Of a stretch of 64,000 nucleotides of DNA, positions 7,877 to 16,615 are shown one piece after another. The stretch is from NCBI RefSeq assembly GCF_030929555.1, contig NZ_JAVFVT010000003.1, positions 186,001 to 250,000 on the forward strand. Reading direction: 5' to 3'. Made by a program: the position numbers and the translations under genes. The DNA comes from Paenibacillus sp. LHD-117 (lineage in GTDB: Bacteria; Bacillota; Bacilli; Paenibacillales; Paenibacillaceae). Within the stretch, counting starts at the first letter, position 1. Each line of letters starts with the position of its first letter. The notes below the pieces were generated by a model. That model searched no databases. It had not been told where the DNA came from and was given only the letters and a program-made list of their open reading frames with translations.

Positions 7877-8068
7877 ATGAAAGAAGTTACTGAAAGTCAG
7901 TTTGATCTGATGGGAATTGATGAGTTAGGTTTGGACGAAAACGACTACCAAGGTATTGAGGTCAGGGGTTCAGTCCGCGCGGACGGAGACGATGGCGTAT
8001 TGGTTACGGGGTCCCCGCAAAGTAATTGGAGTAAGCTTCGAAGCTGCTCGTCACTTTGTGGGGTGTGA
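7877..8068 (+). CDS. Hypothetical 63-residue protein
   Basis: The frame starts MKEVTESQFDLMGIDELGLD after GGAGACGG at seven bases. It is acidic in its first half, with SVRADGDDGVLVTGSP in the middle and a less ordered Cys/Ser-rich end. No family is recognised. The odd C-terminus suggests it may be a truncated fragment of a longer gene. Confidence 0.35.
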   Translation: MKEVTESQFDLMGIDELGLDENDYQGIEVRGSVRADGDDGVLVTGSPQSNWSKLRSCSSLCGV

Positions 8069-8210
8069 AAACGGAGTCTGAAGCTACCGCTAAAAGTCCT
8101 CGTCGAATAGGCTTCGTCAGCCATATAATCGAGATTCAGACATCCCATGTTGGATAGACGAGCTTGTGCGAGTCATATCCCCCTAGGCTCCACCAAACAT
8201 TTGATGAACT

Positions 8211-8237
8211 AAACCCTTGCGTAGCAAGGGTTTTATT
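8211..8237 (+). terminator. Rho-independent terminator
   Basis: A perfect ten-base stem AAACCCTTGC/GCAAGGGTTT with a GTA loop followed by TTATT. It may end transcription of the small frame at 7877. Confidence 0.75.
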
Positions 8238-8341
8238 GATTTTCTAAGTGAATTCTTACATTTTTTAAGCTCAATCCTACTGTTTTAGTGAAATTATGGT
8301 ATTTATAATTGATTTCGTCTTTAGTTGTTTATTTCACCCTG

Positions 8342-8641
8342 AATTACGAAAGTACCGTCTCATAAAAACATAAAAAAATGCCCTCATCTTTGGTAGAACG
8401 GTGTTTGACGAGAACAACGTCATTCTTGCATTTCTTGAAACGATCGGCGCGCTGGGTAGCTTGGCGGTCGCGTGCCTCATCACAGCCTGCTAAACAAGGA
8501 ACTCATTCGCTTCGGAGCGTCTCACGATCAATTGGCTCCCGCGCTAAAGAAAATGAATCTGGATAAACGTTCATCCAAAACTGGTTGGATCACCCATTTC
8601 CATTTCGTATCAAAGGCTAGTTATTATGGACTTTCGTAATT
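8342..8641. repeat. 300-bp block bounded by a 12-bp perfect inverted repeat, holding a broken frame
   Basis: AATTACGAAAGT at 8342-8353 and ACTTTCGTAATT at 8630-8641 are exact inverted copies. Inside, one frame encodes RTVFDENNVILAFLETIGAL up to a stop; the next frame continues NKELIRFGASHDQLAPALKK to 8643. This looks like one decayed gene with a frameshift, family unknown. The block overlaps the last 32 bases of the ACT-domain gene. A pair of 12-mers this close could be chance. Confidence 0.35.
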
Positions 8642-9032
8642 TGGGTTGATATGAAGTTGTAAATGTATGGCCGGCCTGTTCAAGGACCGCTTTCGCCTGG
8701 GATAACAGCTCTTCTTTAACAAGGATATAATCTGTATTAAAAGTTGAAACAGCAAAAATGCTGATTTTATGTTCAGCGAGAGGGACGGCCAAAGAAGCAA
8801 GTATTCCCGTTAAACTAAAATCCAGTATTCCGGTTACTTTCAAGCCTTTCCATCCATGTTCAACGTTTGAATCAAGATTGACTTCCAGATCCAGGGAGGG
8901 GCACACAATAGACAATTCTTCGCTGGTACGAGTTATTGAAAACCATGTGCTATTTAAAGCCCAGTTTGGAATAGTTTCATTGGCATTTAATTTGAGAACA
9001 GATAAAGAGGGCTCCATAATTTCTAAAATCAT
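8610..9032 (-). CDS. ACT-domain protein
   Basis: 140 residues. The N-terminal half contains WALNSTWFSITRTSEELSIV and the C-terminal half GILASLAVPLAEHKISIFAVS followed by the typical TDYILVKEELLSQAKAVLEQ, giving two ACT-like units as in small amino-acid-binding ACT proteins of the COG3603 type. Such proteins sense ligands; the ligand is unknown here. A shortened, near-identical copy lies at 256-448. Confidence 0.8.
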   Translation of the reverse strand: MILEIMEPSLSVLKLNANETIPNWALNSTWFSITRTSEELSIVCPSLDLEVNLDSNVEHGWKGLKVTGILDFSLTGILASLAVPLAEHKISIFAVSTFNTDYILVKEELLSQAKAVLEQAGHTFTTSYQPKLRKSIITSL

Positions 9033-9195
9033 AACTGTATCACTCTTTTCATTGTATGTTTTGTTGAAGATCTACATTATATAGGAATTTTCGTCACATT
9101 GTAACACAAGGAAATTATTCTCGACAGCGCTCCGACCAATGGACGATAATGAAAGAAGTCCGTATGGGCTTTTTCATGACAAAGGTGGTCGAACG

Positions 9196-10419
9196 ATGTT
9201 AACCGCAATGAAGGACTTCTTGCTGCAAGTCGCGATGGTAGCTACACTTGTCTATACGTATCAAATCTTTTTCGCGGAGCGGTATGAGAGAAAACAACAC
9301 GTCAAGCTCATCCTAACCGTGCTGCTGGGGCTATCCATTCTGTTCTGCATGACGTTCCCTGCTTATGTGAACGCCCAATTCCGCATCGACATTCGAATCG
9401 TTCCTTTGTTGTTGGGGGCATTATACGGCGGTTGGAGAACGGGCTTATTTCTCTGCGCGCTGATCATTCTTTATCGGGTTTATCTCGGGGTCGACACGGG
9501 ACTAATCACGACCGTATTGGCTCTCGCATTCAGCATGCCGGTGATCGTCTATTTTCAAAAGATATTCACGAGAGCATTGAAGCGAAAGCGGATCTTCATC
9601 ACGCTAGGATTGTCCAGCTACTATTGTCTCGTTGGATTAATATCCGCTATCTCAATAAGAGGCTTTTCATTTCAGGTGCTGCAAGTACAGATTATTCATA
9701 TTAGCCTAGCGGTGTCGGCGGTATTGTTCTTTACTCTCTTAAACGAAACGATACAGGATATTCTCAGGAAAAACCGGCAGCTTCAATCGGAAGCGAAAGA
9801 GGCGGAAATCGCTTTTTTGCGTTCCCAGATCAAGCCTCACTTCTTGTACAACGCGCTGAATTCGATTGCATCCCTCTGCATTGACGAGCCTCGTAAGGCT
9901 GAGCAATTGACGCTGGATCTTTCGCATTATTTGCGCGGCAGCTTTGACTTCAAACATTTGGAATCACTGACGACGTTGGGCAAAGAGCTCGAGCTGATCG
10001 AAGCGTACATTAATATCGAAAAAGCGCGCTTCGGCAACAGATTACAAGTGGAGTACGATGTGGATGCGAATCCGCAAACGCGAATGCCCCCTCTCATTTT
10101 ACAGCCGTTAGTGGAAAATGCGATAAGACATGGCTTGATGTCCAATCTACGGGGAGGCACGGTAAAAATAGCAGCAAAGATGACAGCTGCTGACACCGTC
10201 AGCTTTGCGGTAGAGGACAACGGGAGCGGGATGAGCGATGCAACGCGGGCGGGACTGCTTAAACCGGATGTCGATAAGAAAGGAATCGGGCTGTGGAACA
10301 TCAGCCAGCGCATCGAGCTACTGTACGGAAAGAGACTACATATCGAAAGCGCGGAAGGAATCGGTACGAAGGTGTACTTTGAAATTCCCGATCGACAGCT
10401 TCAGAGGGCTGGAGGGTAA
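9196..10419 (+). CDS. LytS-type sensor histidine kinase
   Basis: 407 residues. I chose the ATG at 9196 (MLTAMKDFLLQ) because AAAGGTGG lies seven bases upstream; the frame extends to 9139 without a good ribosome site. Five to six membrane segments cover residues 8-190, of the 5TM-5TMR_LYT type. The His_kinase domain follows with FLRSQIKPHFLYNALNSI (phospho-His near residue 217), then an HATPase_c domain with LVENAIRHGL and GIGLWN. The input signal is unknown. The stop lies 3 bp before the regulator's start codon, so the two form a pair. Confidence 0.9.
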   Translation: MLTAMKDFLLQVAMVATLVYTYQIFFAERYERKQHVKLILTVLLGLSILFCMTFPAYVNAQFRIDIRIVPLLLGALYGGWRTGLFLCALIILYRVYLGVDTGLITTVLALAFSMPVIVYFQKIFTRALKRKRIFITLGLSSYYCLVGLISAISIRGFSFQVLQVQIIHISLAVSAVLFFTLLNETIQDILRKNRQLQSEAKEAEIAFLRSQIKPHFLYNALNSIASLCIDEPRKAEQLTLDLSHYLRGSFDFKHLESLTTLGKELELIEAYINIEKARFGNRLQVEYDVDANPQTRMPPLILQPLVENAIRHGLMSNLRGGTVKIAAKMTAADTVSFAVEDNGSGMSDATRAGLLKPDVDKKGIGLWNISQRIELLYGKRLHIESAEGIGTKVYFEIPDRQLQRAGG

Positions 10420-10422
10420 AGC

Positions 10423-11013
10423 ATGCTGCGAACCATTATCGTGGATGATGAACAATTGTCGGTAAACCGGTTGAAGCGGATACTGGCCGAGAGCGGCGAT
10501 GTCGATATATGCCAGACGTTTCTTAATCCGTTCGAAGCGTACGATTACGTGAAGGCGAATCGGATACATGTCGCCTTTCTGGATATTTCCATGCCGGAAA
10601 TTGACGGGATGCGGCTTTCCAGTATGCTCTTGGAGCATGATGCTTCTATAGAAGTGGTGTTTGTAACCGCTTATGACGATTACGCAGTGGAGGCCTTCGA
10701 TCTGAGCGCCTTGGATTATATCATGAAGCCTGTAACCGCTCAGCGCGTATCCAGGACGCTGGACAAGATCAGGAAAAGTTATCGGGGAGCGGCTTTCGAG
10801 CCTGTAGCGATTATGCCTAGCGATATACTAACCGAGCAGGAAACGAAGGTGTTGCGGCTGATCGCGAACGGATTGCTGAACAAGGAGATCGCCCATCTCT
10901 TGAATATCGGGGCTGAAACGGTCAAGTCGCATATTAAGAACGTGTACCGGAAGCTTGAAGTAAACAGCCGCGTTCAGGCGTTGATTCGTGCGAAAGAAAT
11001 GAACATACTGTGA
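10423..11013 (+). CDS. Response regulator with LuxR-type HTH
   Basis: 196 residues, preceded by GGAGGG. The receiver domain has acidic residues in IIVDDEQ, the phospho-acceptor in VAFLDISMPEIDG (Asp near residue 52) and KP near residue 103. The C-terminal 60 residues (LTEQETKVLRLIANGLLNKE, then ETVKSHIKNVYRKLEV) form a LuxR/NarL HTH. LytS-type kinases are more often paired with LytTR regulators, so the combination is slightly unusual. Targets are unknown; the NHL/SLH protein just downstream is a possible one. Confidence 0.9.
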   Translation: MLRTIIVDDEQLSVNRLKRILAESGDVDICQTFLNPFEAYDYVKANRIHVAFLDISMPEIDGMRLSSMLLEHDASIEVVFVTAYDDYAVEAFDLSALDYIMKPVTAQRVSRTLDKIRKSYRGAAFEPVAIMPSDILTEQETKVLRLIANGLLNKEIAHLLNIGAETVKSHIKNVYRKLEVNSRVQALIRAKEMNIL

Positions 11014-11043
11014 GAGGTAACCTCTCTGATAGATGTAGCGTAT

Positions 11044-11069
11044 TCTCCCCCAAACGGGGGATTTTTTTA
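11044..11069 (+). terminator. Terminator of the LytS-type kinase/regulator pair
   Basis: TCCCCC/GGGGGA stem with an AAAC loop, followed by seven T residues. Confidence 0.8.
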
Positions 11070-11190
11070 TTGTCAGGCTCGTTTTAAACTTAAAATAGTT
11101 CGACAAAAGTTGACATGAAGAAAAGCGGTTCGACTTTTATTGTAACGATTATCAGGCTCAGCAGGTTTGAAGGAGGAGAGGACTTTATAG

Positions 11191-11268
11191 TTGAACAGAT
11201 ACGGTTTCGGGGTAATCGTTTGTTTAAGTGGAGCATGCTCTAGCTTATCTTATTATCAGAAATGGTAG
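11191..11268 (+). CDS. Possible 25-residue leader or signal peptide
   Basis: A TTG start lies 12 bases after AGGAGGAG, ahead of the large surface protein. The peptide has a short basic start, a hydrophobic core VIVCLSGACSSLS and an aromatic end. It resembles a signal or leader peptide. The start codon and spacing are poor, so this is a weak call. Confidence 0.25.
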   Translation: MNRYGFGVIVCLSGACSSLSYYQKW

Positions 11269-11283
11269 ATTGGGAGGAAAAAA

Positions 11284-14200
11284 ATGACGACAATCATAAA
11301 ATCAAAAAAAGCAAAACAAGGCATAGGGAAAAGATCTATGCTGAGCTTGTTGCTGCTTATTGTATGTGTAAGTACATTTGCAGTCCCGGTACAAGCAGCA
11401 GGAGCTTGGAGTCAATATGCCAAGATATCGCTTGTCGCTAGTTCAAATTTAGGAGGATTTAATGGTCCAACTGGCGTGGCGGTAGACAGCAGCGGTAATG
11501 TATATGTGGCGGATACTTATAACCATCGCATCCAGAAGCTGACGAACTCCACGGGGATTTGGAGCGAGTGGGGGGCGAAAGAAGAAGGTTCAGGAATCCC
11601 GGGAATCCCTGCTTCAGGAAGCGGCTTGGGCGAGTTTAATAATCCAAATGGAGTGGCGGTAGACAGCAACGGTAACTTATATGTGTCTGATAGAAATAAC
11701 CATCGTATCCAGAAGCTGACGGTATCAACGGGGGTGTGGAGCGAGTGGGGGGCCAAAGAGGAGGATTCAGGAAACCCAGGAATCCCTGCTACAGGAAGCG
11801 GCTTGGGCCAGTTTTACTATCCAGGTGGGGTGGCGGTAGATAGCAGCGGAAATGTGTATGTGGCTGATAGTTATAACAATCGCATCCAGAAGCTGACGGT
11901 ATCCCCAATTCCGGGGATACCGGATGCTTGGAGCAGTTTGGGCTCCGGAACTGGAAGCGGGTTGGGCCAGTTCAATAATCCAAGTGCAGTGGCGGTAGAC
12001 GGCAGCGGTAATGTGTATGTGGCTGATATGAATAACCATCGCATCCAGAAGCAGACGGTAACGGGGGAATGGAGCGATTGGGGGAAAAAAGGCGGTAACG
12101 ACCTCCCAATATCAGGGAATGGCTTGGGAGAATTTAGTTATCCAGCTGGAGTTGCGGTTGACAGCAGCGGAAATGTGTATGTGGCTGATTGGTACAACAC
12201 TCGCATCCAGAAGCGGACGGTAACGGGGGAATGGAGCGATTTGGGGAAAAAAGACAGTAATGACTTTCCAATATTTGGAAACGAATTTGGCGAGTTTAAT
12301 TATCCGACTGGGGTGGCGGTAGACAGCGGCGGAAATGTGTATGTGGCGGATCAAGCTAACCATCGTATCCAGAAGCTGACGGTATCTATAGGTGATTGGA
12401 GTCAGTGGGGGTATATTGGACCTACCTACGGCTCGGTCCCAGGCGAGTTTTACAAACCGAATGGAGTGGCGATAGACAGCAGCGGAAATGTGTATGTAGC
12501 TGATAATTATAGCATTCAGAAGCTTACAGTATCGACGGGGGCTTGGGACGAGTGGAGGGGGGACAGCGAAAATGCAATCTTGGGCGAGTTTGACCACCCA
12601 AGTGGAGTGGCAGTAGACAGCAGCGGAAATATGTATGTGGCGGATACGAATTACAATCGCATCCAGAAGCTGACGGCATCCTCGGGGGTTTGGAGCCAGT
12701 GGAGGAAGAACGGCGGCGGATCGGGAAGCGCCTTGGGCGAGTTTGATTATCCAAGTGGATTGGCCGTAGACAGCAGCGGCAATGTGTATGTGGCGGATAC
12801 CGATAATCATCGCATCCAGAAGCTGACGGTCTCCACGGGAGTTTGGAGCGAGTGGGTGAAGAGCGGCGGCGGACCGGGAAGCGACTTGGGCGAGTTTAAT
12901 TATCCAAGTGGAGTGGCAGTCGATAGCAGCGGAAATGTGTATGTGGCGGATACGGAAAACCATCGCATCCAGAAGCTGACGGTATCGACGGGAGTTTGGA
13001 GCGAGTGGGGGAAGAGCGGTGGCGAAGCGGGAAGCAGCTTGGGCGAGTTTGATTATCCAAGTGGAGTGGCAGTAGACAGCAGCGGCAACGTGTATGTGGC
13101 GGATACCGAAAACCATCGCATTCAGAAGCTGACGGTATCCACAGGGGTTTGGAGCGAGTGGAGGAAGAGCGGCGGTGGGTCAGGAAGCGGCTTGGGCGAG
13201 TTTGATTATCCGAGTGGAGTGGCGGTAGACAGCAGCGGAAATGTGTATGTGGCTGATAATAAAAATCATCGCATCCAGAAGCTGTCCATGCCCGGCTCCC
13301 CAACAGGAGTAATGGCTGCGGCAGGCAACGGTCAAGCCACCATCAGCTTTACGGCGCCGGTCAGTGATGGGGGAAGCGCGATTACGGGCTACACGGTAAC
13401 GGCTAGTCCGGGAGACATAACGGAAAGCGGAACAACAAGTCCAATCACGATCACAGGGTTGACGAATGGAACGGTCTATACGTTTACGGTTGTCGCGACG
13501 AACGGCTTAGGGAATAGTAGCGTTCCTTCCAGCTCAGTGAGCGTAACGCCTAACACTCCATCTGGCAGTGGTAGCGGTGGTGGAGGGTTAACAGCACCAA
13601 CGTCTCCAGTCACCTCCACGGATGGCAAGTTAACGCTTCCTACAGGCAAAACAGGCGAGGTTAGCTTGGGAGATGAAGTCACGATCACTGTTCCGGTAGG
13701 CGCTACTGACCAAGAACTGAAATTAACGATTGAGAAAGTGCTGGAAACGGCTCCGCTTCTAACGAATAATGACGTCCTAGCCAGCCCAGTCTTTGAGATT
13801 CTGAAAAACTTTTCAGAGAACTTCAGTAAACCGGTCACGTTGACGTTTGCTTTCGATCCGTCTAAATTAAGCGGCAACCAAACCGTAGCCGTATTCTATT
13901 ATGACGAAACGAAGAAGGAATGGGTGGAAGTTCCGGGCGGCGTTGTCAGCGGCGATCAAATTACCGTAGATGTAAATCATTTTACGAAATATGCCGTATT
14001 CGCTGTAGGTCAAGGGGCAACAGTTAACTTAAGCGATATCTCCGGACACTGGTCTGAGGCGAACATCAAGCAAGCGGTAAGCAACGGGATCGTCAGCGGT
14101 TATCCAGAAGGTACGTTCAAGCCTGAGAAAACCGTGACGCGCGCGGAATTCGCGGTCATGCTAATGAATGCGTTGAAGCCGAAAGGGGAAGAAGCGGCTC

Positions 14201-14562
14201 TGACTTTCACCGATACCGCGGAGATCGAAGCATGGGCGCAGAAAGCAGTTGCGCAAGCGGTACAAGCAGGATGGATTACAGGCTATGAGGACGGTACATT
14301 CCGTCCGGATGCGGAAATTACGCGTGCAGAAATGACAGCGATGATCGCGAAAGCGTTGGGTCATTCAGCAGGCGGGGGCGCAGCAACAGGTTTCGCGGAC
14401 GACAACGATATTCCGGCGTGGGCAAAGGCCAGCGTAGCTTACGTGAAGCAAGCAGGCATTGTGCAGGGCAAAGGCAGCAATACATTCGCCCCATCGGGCC
14501 ATGCGACAAGAGCAGAGGCTGTCACGGTTTTGCTGAATATGCTGGCGCATTTGAGCAAGTAA
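11284..14562 (+). CDS. Secreted NHL-repeat protein with FN3 and three SLH domains
   Basis: 1092 residues after GGGAGG. A signal peptide ends near residue 39 (VPVQAAGA). Residues 57-668 hold 12 NHL-type units with the core GVAVDSSGNVYVADxxNHRI, which fold as beta-propellers. A fibronectin type III domain covers about 669-760, a Gly/Ser linker follows, and a beta domain (residues 770-915) resembles those before S-layer domains. Three SLH repeats (about 917-1092) end the protein and bind secondary cell-wall polymer. It is therefore a cell-surface protein, probably for binding. It has its own terminator. Confidence 0.9.
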   Translation: MTTIIKSKKAKQGIGKRSMLSLLLLIVCVSTFAVPVQAAGAWSQYAKISLVASSNLGGFNGPTGVAVDSSGNVYVADTYNHRIQKLTNSTGIWSEWGAKEEGSGIPGIPASGSGLGEFNNPNGVAVDSNGNLYVSDRNNHRIQKLTVSTGVWSEWGAKEEDSGNPGIPATGSGLGQFYYPGGVAVDSSGNVYVADSYNNRIQKLTVSPIPGIPDAWSSLGSGTGSGLGQFNNPSAVAVDGSGNVYVADMNNHRIQKQTVTGEWSDWGKKGGNDLPISGNGLGEFSYPAGVAVDSSGNVYVADWYNTRIQKRTVTGEWSDLGKKDSNDFPIFGNEFGEFNYPTGVAVDSGGNVYVADQANHRIQKLTVSIGDWSQWGYIGPTYGSVPGEFYKPNGVAIDSSGNVYVADNYSIQKLTVSTGAWDEWRGDSENAILGEFDHPSGVAVDSSGNMYVADTNYNRIQKLTASSGVWSQWRKNGGGSGSALGEFDYPSGLAVDSSGNVYVADTDNHRIQKLTVSTGVWSEWVKSGGGPGSDLGEFNYPSGVAVDSSGNVYVADTENHRIQKLTVSTGVWSEWGKSGGEAGSSLGEFDYPSGVAVDSSGNVYVADTENHRIQKLTVSTGVWSEWRKSGGGSGSGLGEFDYPSGVAVDSSGNVYVADNKNHRIQKLSMPGSPTGVMAAAGNGQATISFTAPVSDGGSAITGYTVTASPGDITESGTTSPITITGLTNGTVYTFTVVATNGLGNSSVPSSSVSVTPNTPSGSGSGGGGLTAPTSPVTSTDGKLTLPTGKTGEVSLGDEVTITVPVGATDQELKLTIEKVLETAPLLTNNDVLASPVFEILKNFSENFSKPVTLTFAFDPSKLSGNQTVAVFYYDETKKEWVEVPGGVVSGDQITVDVNHFTKYAVFAVGQGATVNLSDISGHWSEANIKQAVSNGIVSGYPEGTFKPEKTVTRAEFAVMLMNALKPKGEEAALTFTDTAEIEAWAQKAVAQAVQAGWITGYEDGTFRPDAEITRAEMTAMIAKALGHSAGGGAATGFADDNDIPAWAKASVAYVKQAGIVQGKGSNTFAPSGHATRAEAVTVLLNMLAHLSK
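11452..13287 (+). repeat. Tandem coding repeats of the NHL protein
   Basis: Twelve units. The last four are almost identical at the DNA level with an exact 153-bp (51-codon) period (starts of the TAT-CCA-AGT motif at 12748, 12901, 13054, 13207). Earlier units are more diverged and vary in length. The gradient suggests recent expansion at the 3' end of the array. Confidence 0.9.
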
Positions 14563-14599
14563 GCGAAGATTATCTAAAAGTCAGATATGTATAGTTGGA

Positions 14600-14645
14600 G
14601 GGGCTGTCCCAAAAGTCGTAGAAGACTTAGGGACAGCCCCTTCTT
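14600..14645 (+). terminator. Strong terminator after the NHL/SLH gene
   Basis: An 11-base stem GGGGCTGTCCC/GGGACAGCCCC with a 19-base loop, followed by TTCTT. Confidence 0.85.
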
Positions 14646-14689
14646 ACCAGATTTTATTGGTTGGCCTTTATCTCCCCTCAAGGTTTAAA

Positions 14690-14748
14690 ATCGTCCAATC
14701 CCAACATTAATATTGTTCAGTTAAACGCTTTCATTTTTTCGATATAAT
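14690..14748 (+). promoter_or_regulatory. Promoter with direct repeats ahead of the kinase gene (site class 2)
   Basis: GTCCAATC (14693) and GTTCAGTT (14715) form a direct repeat 22 bp apart, followed by TATAAT at 14743, 28 bp after the second copy. A closely similar arrangement occurs at 17671-17731 before the binding-protein gene. The shared stretch includes AGGTTTAAAAT on the left and AATGAAxGCG on the right. It is the likely target of the AraC-type regulator encoded at 16616. Confidence 0.6.
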
Positions 14749-14830
14749 GAAGGCGTGTGTTAACAATTGGCACAGACTGTGTATACTAGCTTGAGAATAT
14801 GCACGGGCATTGCCGGAAGGAGGGGGAGCC

Positions 14831-16606
14831 ATGCTGATGAAAGCGGCGCGGTGGCTGCTGCAGCCGATTCGAAGAAGCATTCGCAATAAAGTAATTCTGA
14901 TTATGGTCTTGCTGCCGGTCATCCCGATTACCGTCATAACCGCCATCGCGGCCGAGAACAATCGGGCGAGCATGGAAGCGGAAGTCGTGCAGACGAACCT
15001 TTCCAACATGCGGTGGACCGCGGCCAACCTGGGAGAGAAGGTGGCGCAGCTGAACAATCAGATATACGCTATTCAGATTCACCCCGAAGTAAGCGAATAC
15101 ATGAACGGAAGCTTGATCCCGTCCAGACAGTTCACTGCCCAGCGAAGCATTATGAATATGCTGACATCCGCTTTTTATTCCGGCAACAATCACTTGGTTG
15201 GGGTGCAGTTATATGCGAAGGAAAGCGGCCGATTGTTCACTGCCAACTCCATGGGCAACGATATCGAGACCGCTTCGGGGATTCCGGAGCCTTTTGCGGC
15301 ATTATTCGAGAATAATAAGAATGTGATGATTCATACCTCGGAGGACAAGCCCGACCAATTCCAACTTGTTAGAAGCATCAATCGATTCGAGAATCGGGAG
15401 AAGCTTGGCGGAATATCCATCGACATGCGGTGGAGCATGTTCCATCAGAGTATGGAGCTTCTGTCGCCTAAGGAGGAGGAGGACGTTGCAGTCATCCATG
15501 AGAATGGGCAGCTGATGTACGCTCTTCAAGCGGCGAAGGAAGACGACTTCGAGGGCATCGAGGATGCCGTGAAGGCGTGGCAGGCGTCGGATGCCGAAAC
15601 AGGATTCCTTCGTACCAAGAACGGCTATTTATTTTACGGAGCGATCGGAACGACCGGGATGCGCGTCGTGAAGATCGTGCCGGAAATCGTGATTACGCGC
15701 GGCGCGAATCAAACGATGAAGACGGGTCTCGTCGTCGGTATTATTTCTGTCCTGCTATCCATGGCTGCCGCAGTGTTCCTCGGCTGGATGGTGGCCAGAC
15801 CGATCGTTGCCCTCTCTAGAACGATGAGCGGAGTAGGCTTGATGAAAGAGACTGACCGTCCGCTCTCTAATCGGATGGACGAGATTGGGCTCTTCGAGTC
15901 CAAACTATATAACATGTCCGCGCGGATCCGGGAACATATTCGAACCGAATACAGCATGAAGCTGGAAATGAGAACGGCTGAGCTAAAGGCGCTGCAGGCG
16001 CAGATCAATCCGCATTTTCTTCATAACACGCTGCAGCTAATCGGAAGCATGCTGTTCTCGAAGAAGCCGGAGGAGTGCTACGAGATCATCAAATCGCTCA
16101 GCGAGATGTTCCGCTATGTCATTCGGGAGCCGGATCAGCTCGTTCCGATACAGTATGAACTCGAACATCTGGCTCATTATATGCGAATCCAAGAGATGCG
16201 TTTTGCGAATCGGCTGACCTACCGGCTCGATCATGAGCCCAATGCGTTTAGCGCGCTCATTCCGAAGCTGACGCTGCAGCCGATTGTTGAAAATGCGTTC
16301 ATCCATGGGCTGGATCCAAAGCCGGGGCCTTGGCGCGTAGCGGTACAAGTTAGAGTGACGGGTTCGGATGTCGAGATCCTCATTCAGGATAATGGAATCG
16401 GCGTGCCGAAGGAGAAGCTGGATCGGCTGCGGAAGCGGCTCGCGTTCGAGTCGGGAAGCATGGGAATAGAGGAGCGGATCGGGCTTTCGAATGTGGCGTC
16501 CCGCATCCATAAACATTACGGTATTAACTATGGCATTACCGTCGAGAATCATGCGGCGGAGGGGACGCTGGTTACGATACGCGTCCCTCTCCATAGAGAG
16601 GAGTAA
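14831..16606 (+). CDS. YesM-type sensor histidine kinase
   Basis: 591 residues starting at the ATG after GGAAGGAGGGGG; an earlier TTG overlaps this ribosome site. Two membrane helices (near residues 20-40 and 296-322) enclose an extracellular sensor domain. A HAMP segment, a His_kinase domain with LKALQAQINPHFLHNTLQLI (phospho-His near residue 394) and an HATPase_c domain with IVENAFIHGL follow. It forms a pair with the AraC-type regulator nine bases downstream, and probably senses an extracellular sugar for the adjacent importer and GH42/GH30 genes. Confidence 0.9.
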   Translation: MLMKAARWLLQPIRRSIRNKVILIMVLLPVIPITVITAIAAENNRASMEAEVVQTNLSNMRWTAANLGEKVAQLNNQIYAIQIHPEVSEYMNGSLIPSRQFTAQRSIMNMLTSAFYSGNNHLVGVQLYAKESGRLFTANSMGNDIETASGIPEPFAALFENNKNVMIHTSEDKPDQFQLVRSINRFENREKLGGISIDMRWSMFHQSMELLSPKEEEDVAVIHENGQLMYALQAAKEDDFEGIEDAVKAWQASDAETGFLRTKNGYLFYGAIGTTGMRVVKIVPEIVITRGANQTMKTGLVVGIISVLLSMAAAVFLGWMVARPIVALSRTMSGVGLMKETDRPLSNRMDEIGLFESKLYNMSARIREHIRTEYSMKLEMRTAELKALQAQINPHFLHNTLQLIGSMLFSKKPEECYEIIKSLSEMFRYVIREPDQLVPIQYELEHLAHYMRIQEMRFANRLTYRLDHEPNAFSALIPKLTLQPIVENAFIHGLDPKPGPWRVAVQVRVTGSDVEILIQDNGIGVPKEKLDRLRKRLAFESGSMGIEERIGLSNVASRIHKHYGINYGITVENHAAEGTLVTIRVPLHREE

Positions 16607-16615
16607 GTCATAAAG

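Noticed and set aside
12112..13116. Minus-strand open frame of 334 codons opposite the NHL repeats
   Set aside because: It is a repeated mirror of the NHL coding array, rich in His and Ile, without a ribosome site or known family. The plus-strand protein is clear.
11452..13287. Regular repeats that might suggest a CRISPR array
   Set aside because: The repeats are coding, in frame, with a 153-bp period and NHL motifs. There are no short palindromic repeats with unique spacers.
14611..14630. AAAAGTCGTAGAAGACTTAG as a class 1 unit
   Set aside because: It is the loop of a terminator, has no partner unit at 23 bp and no -10 at the right distance.
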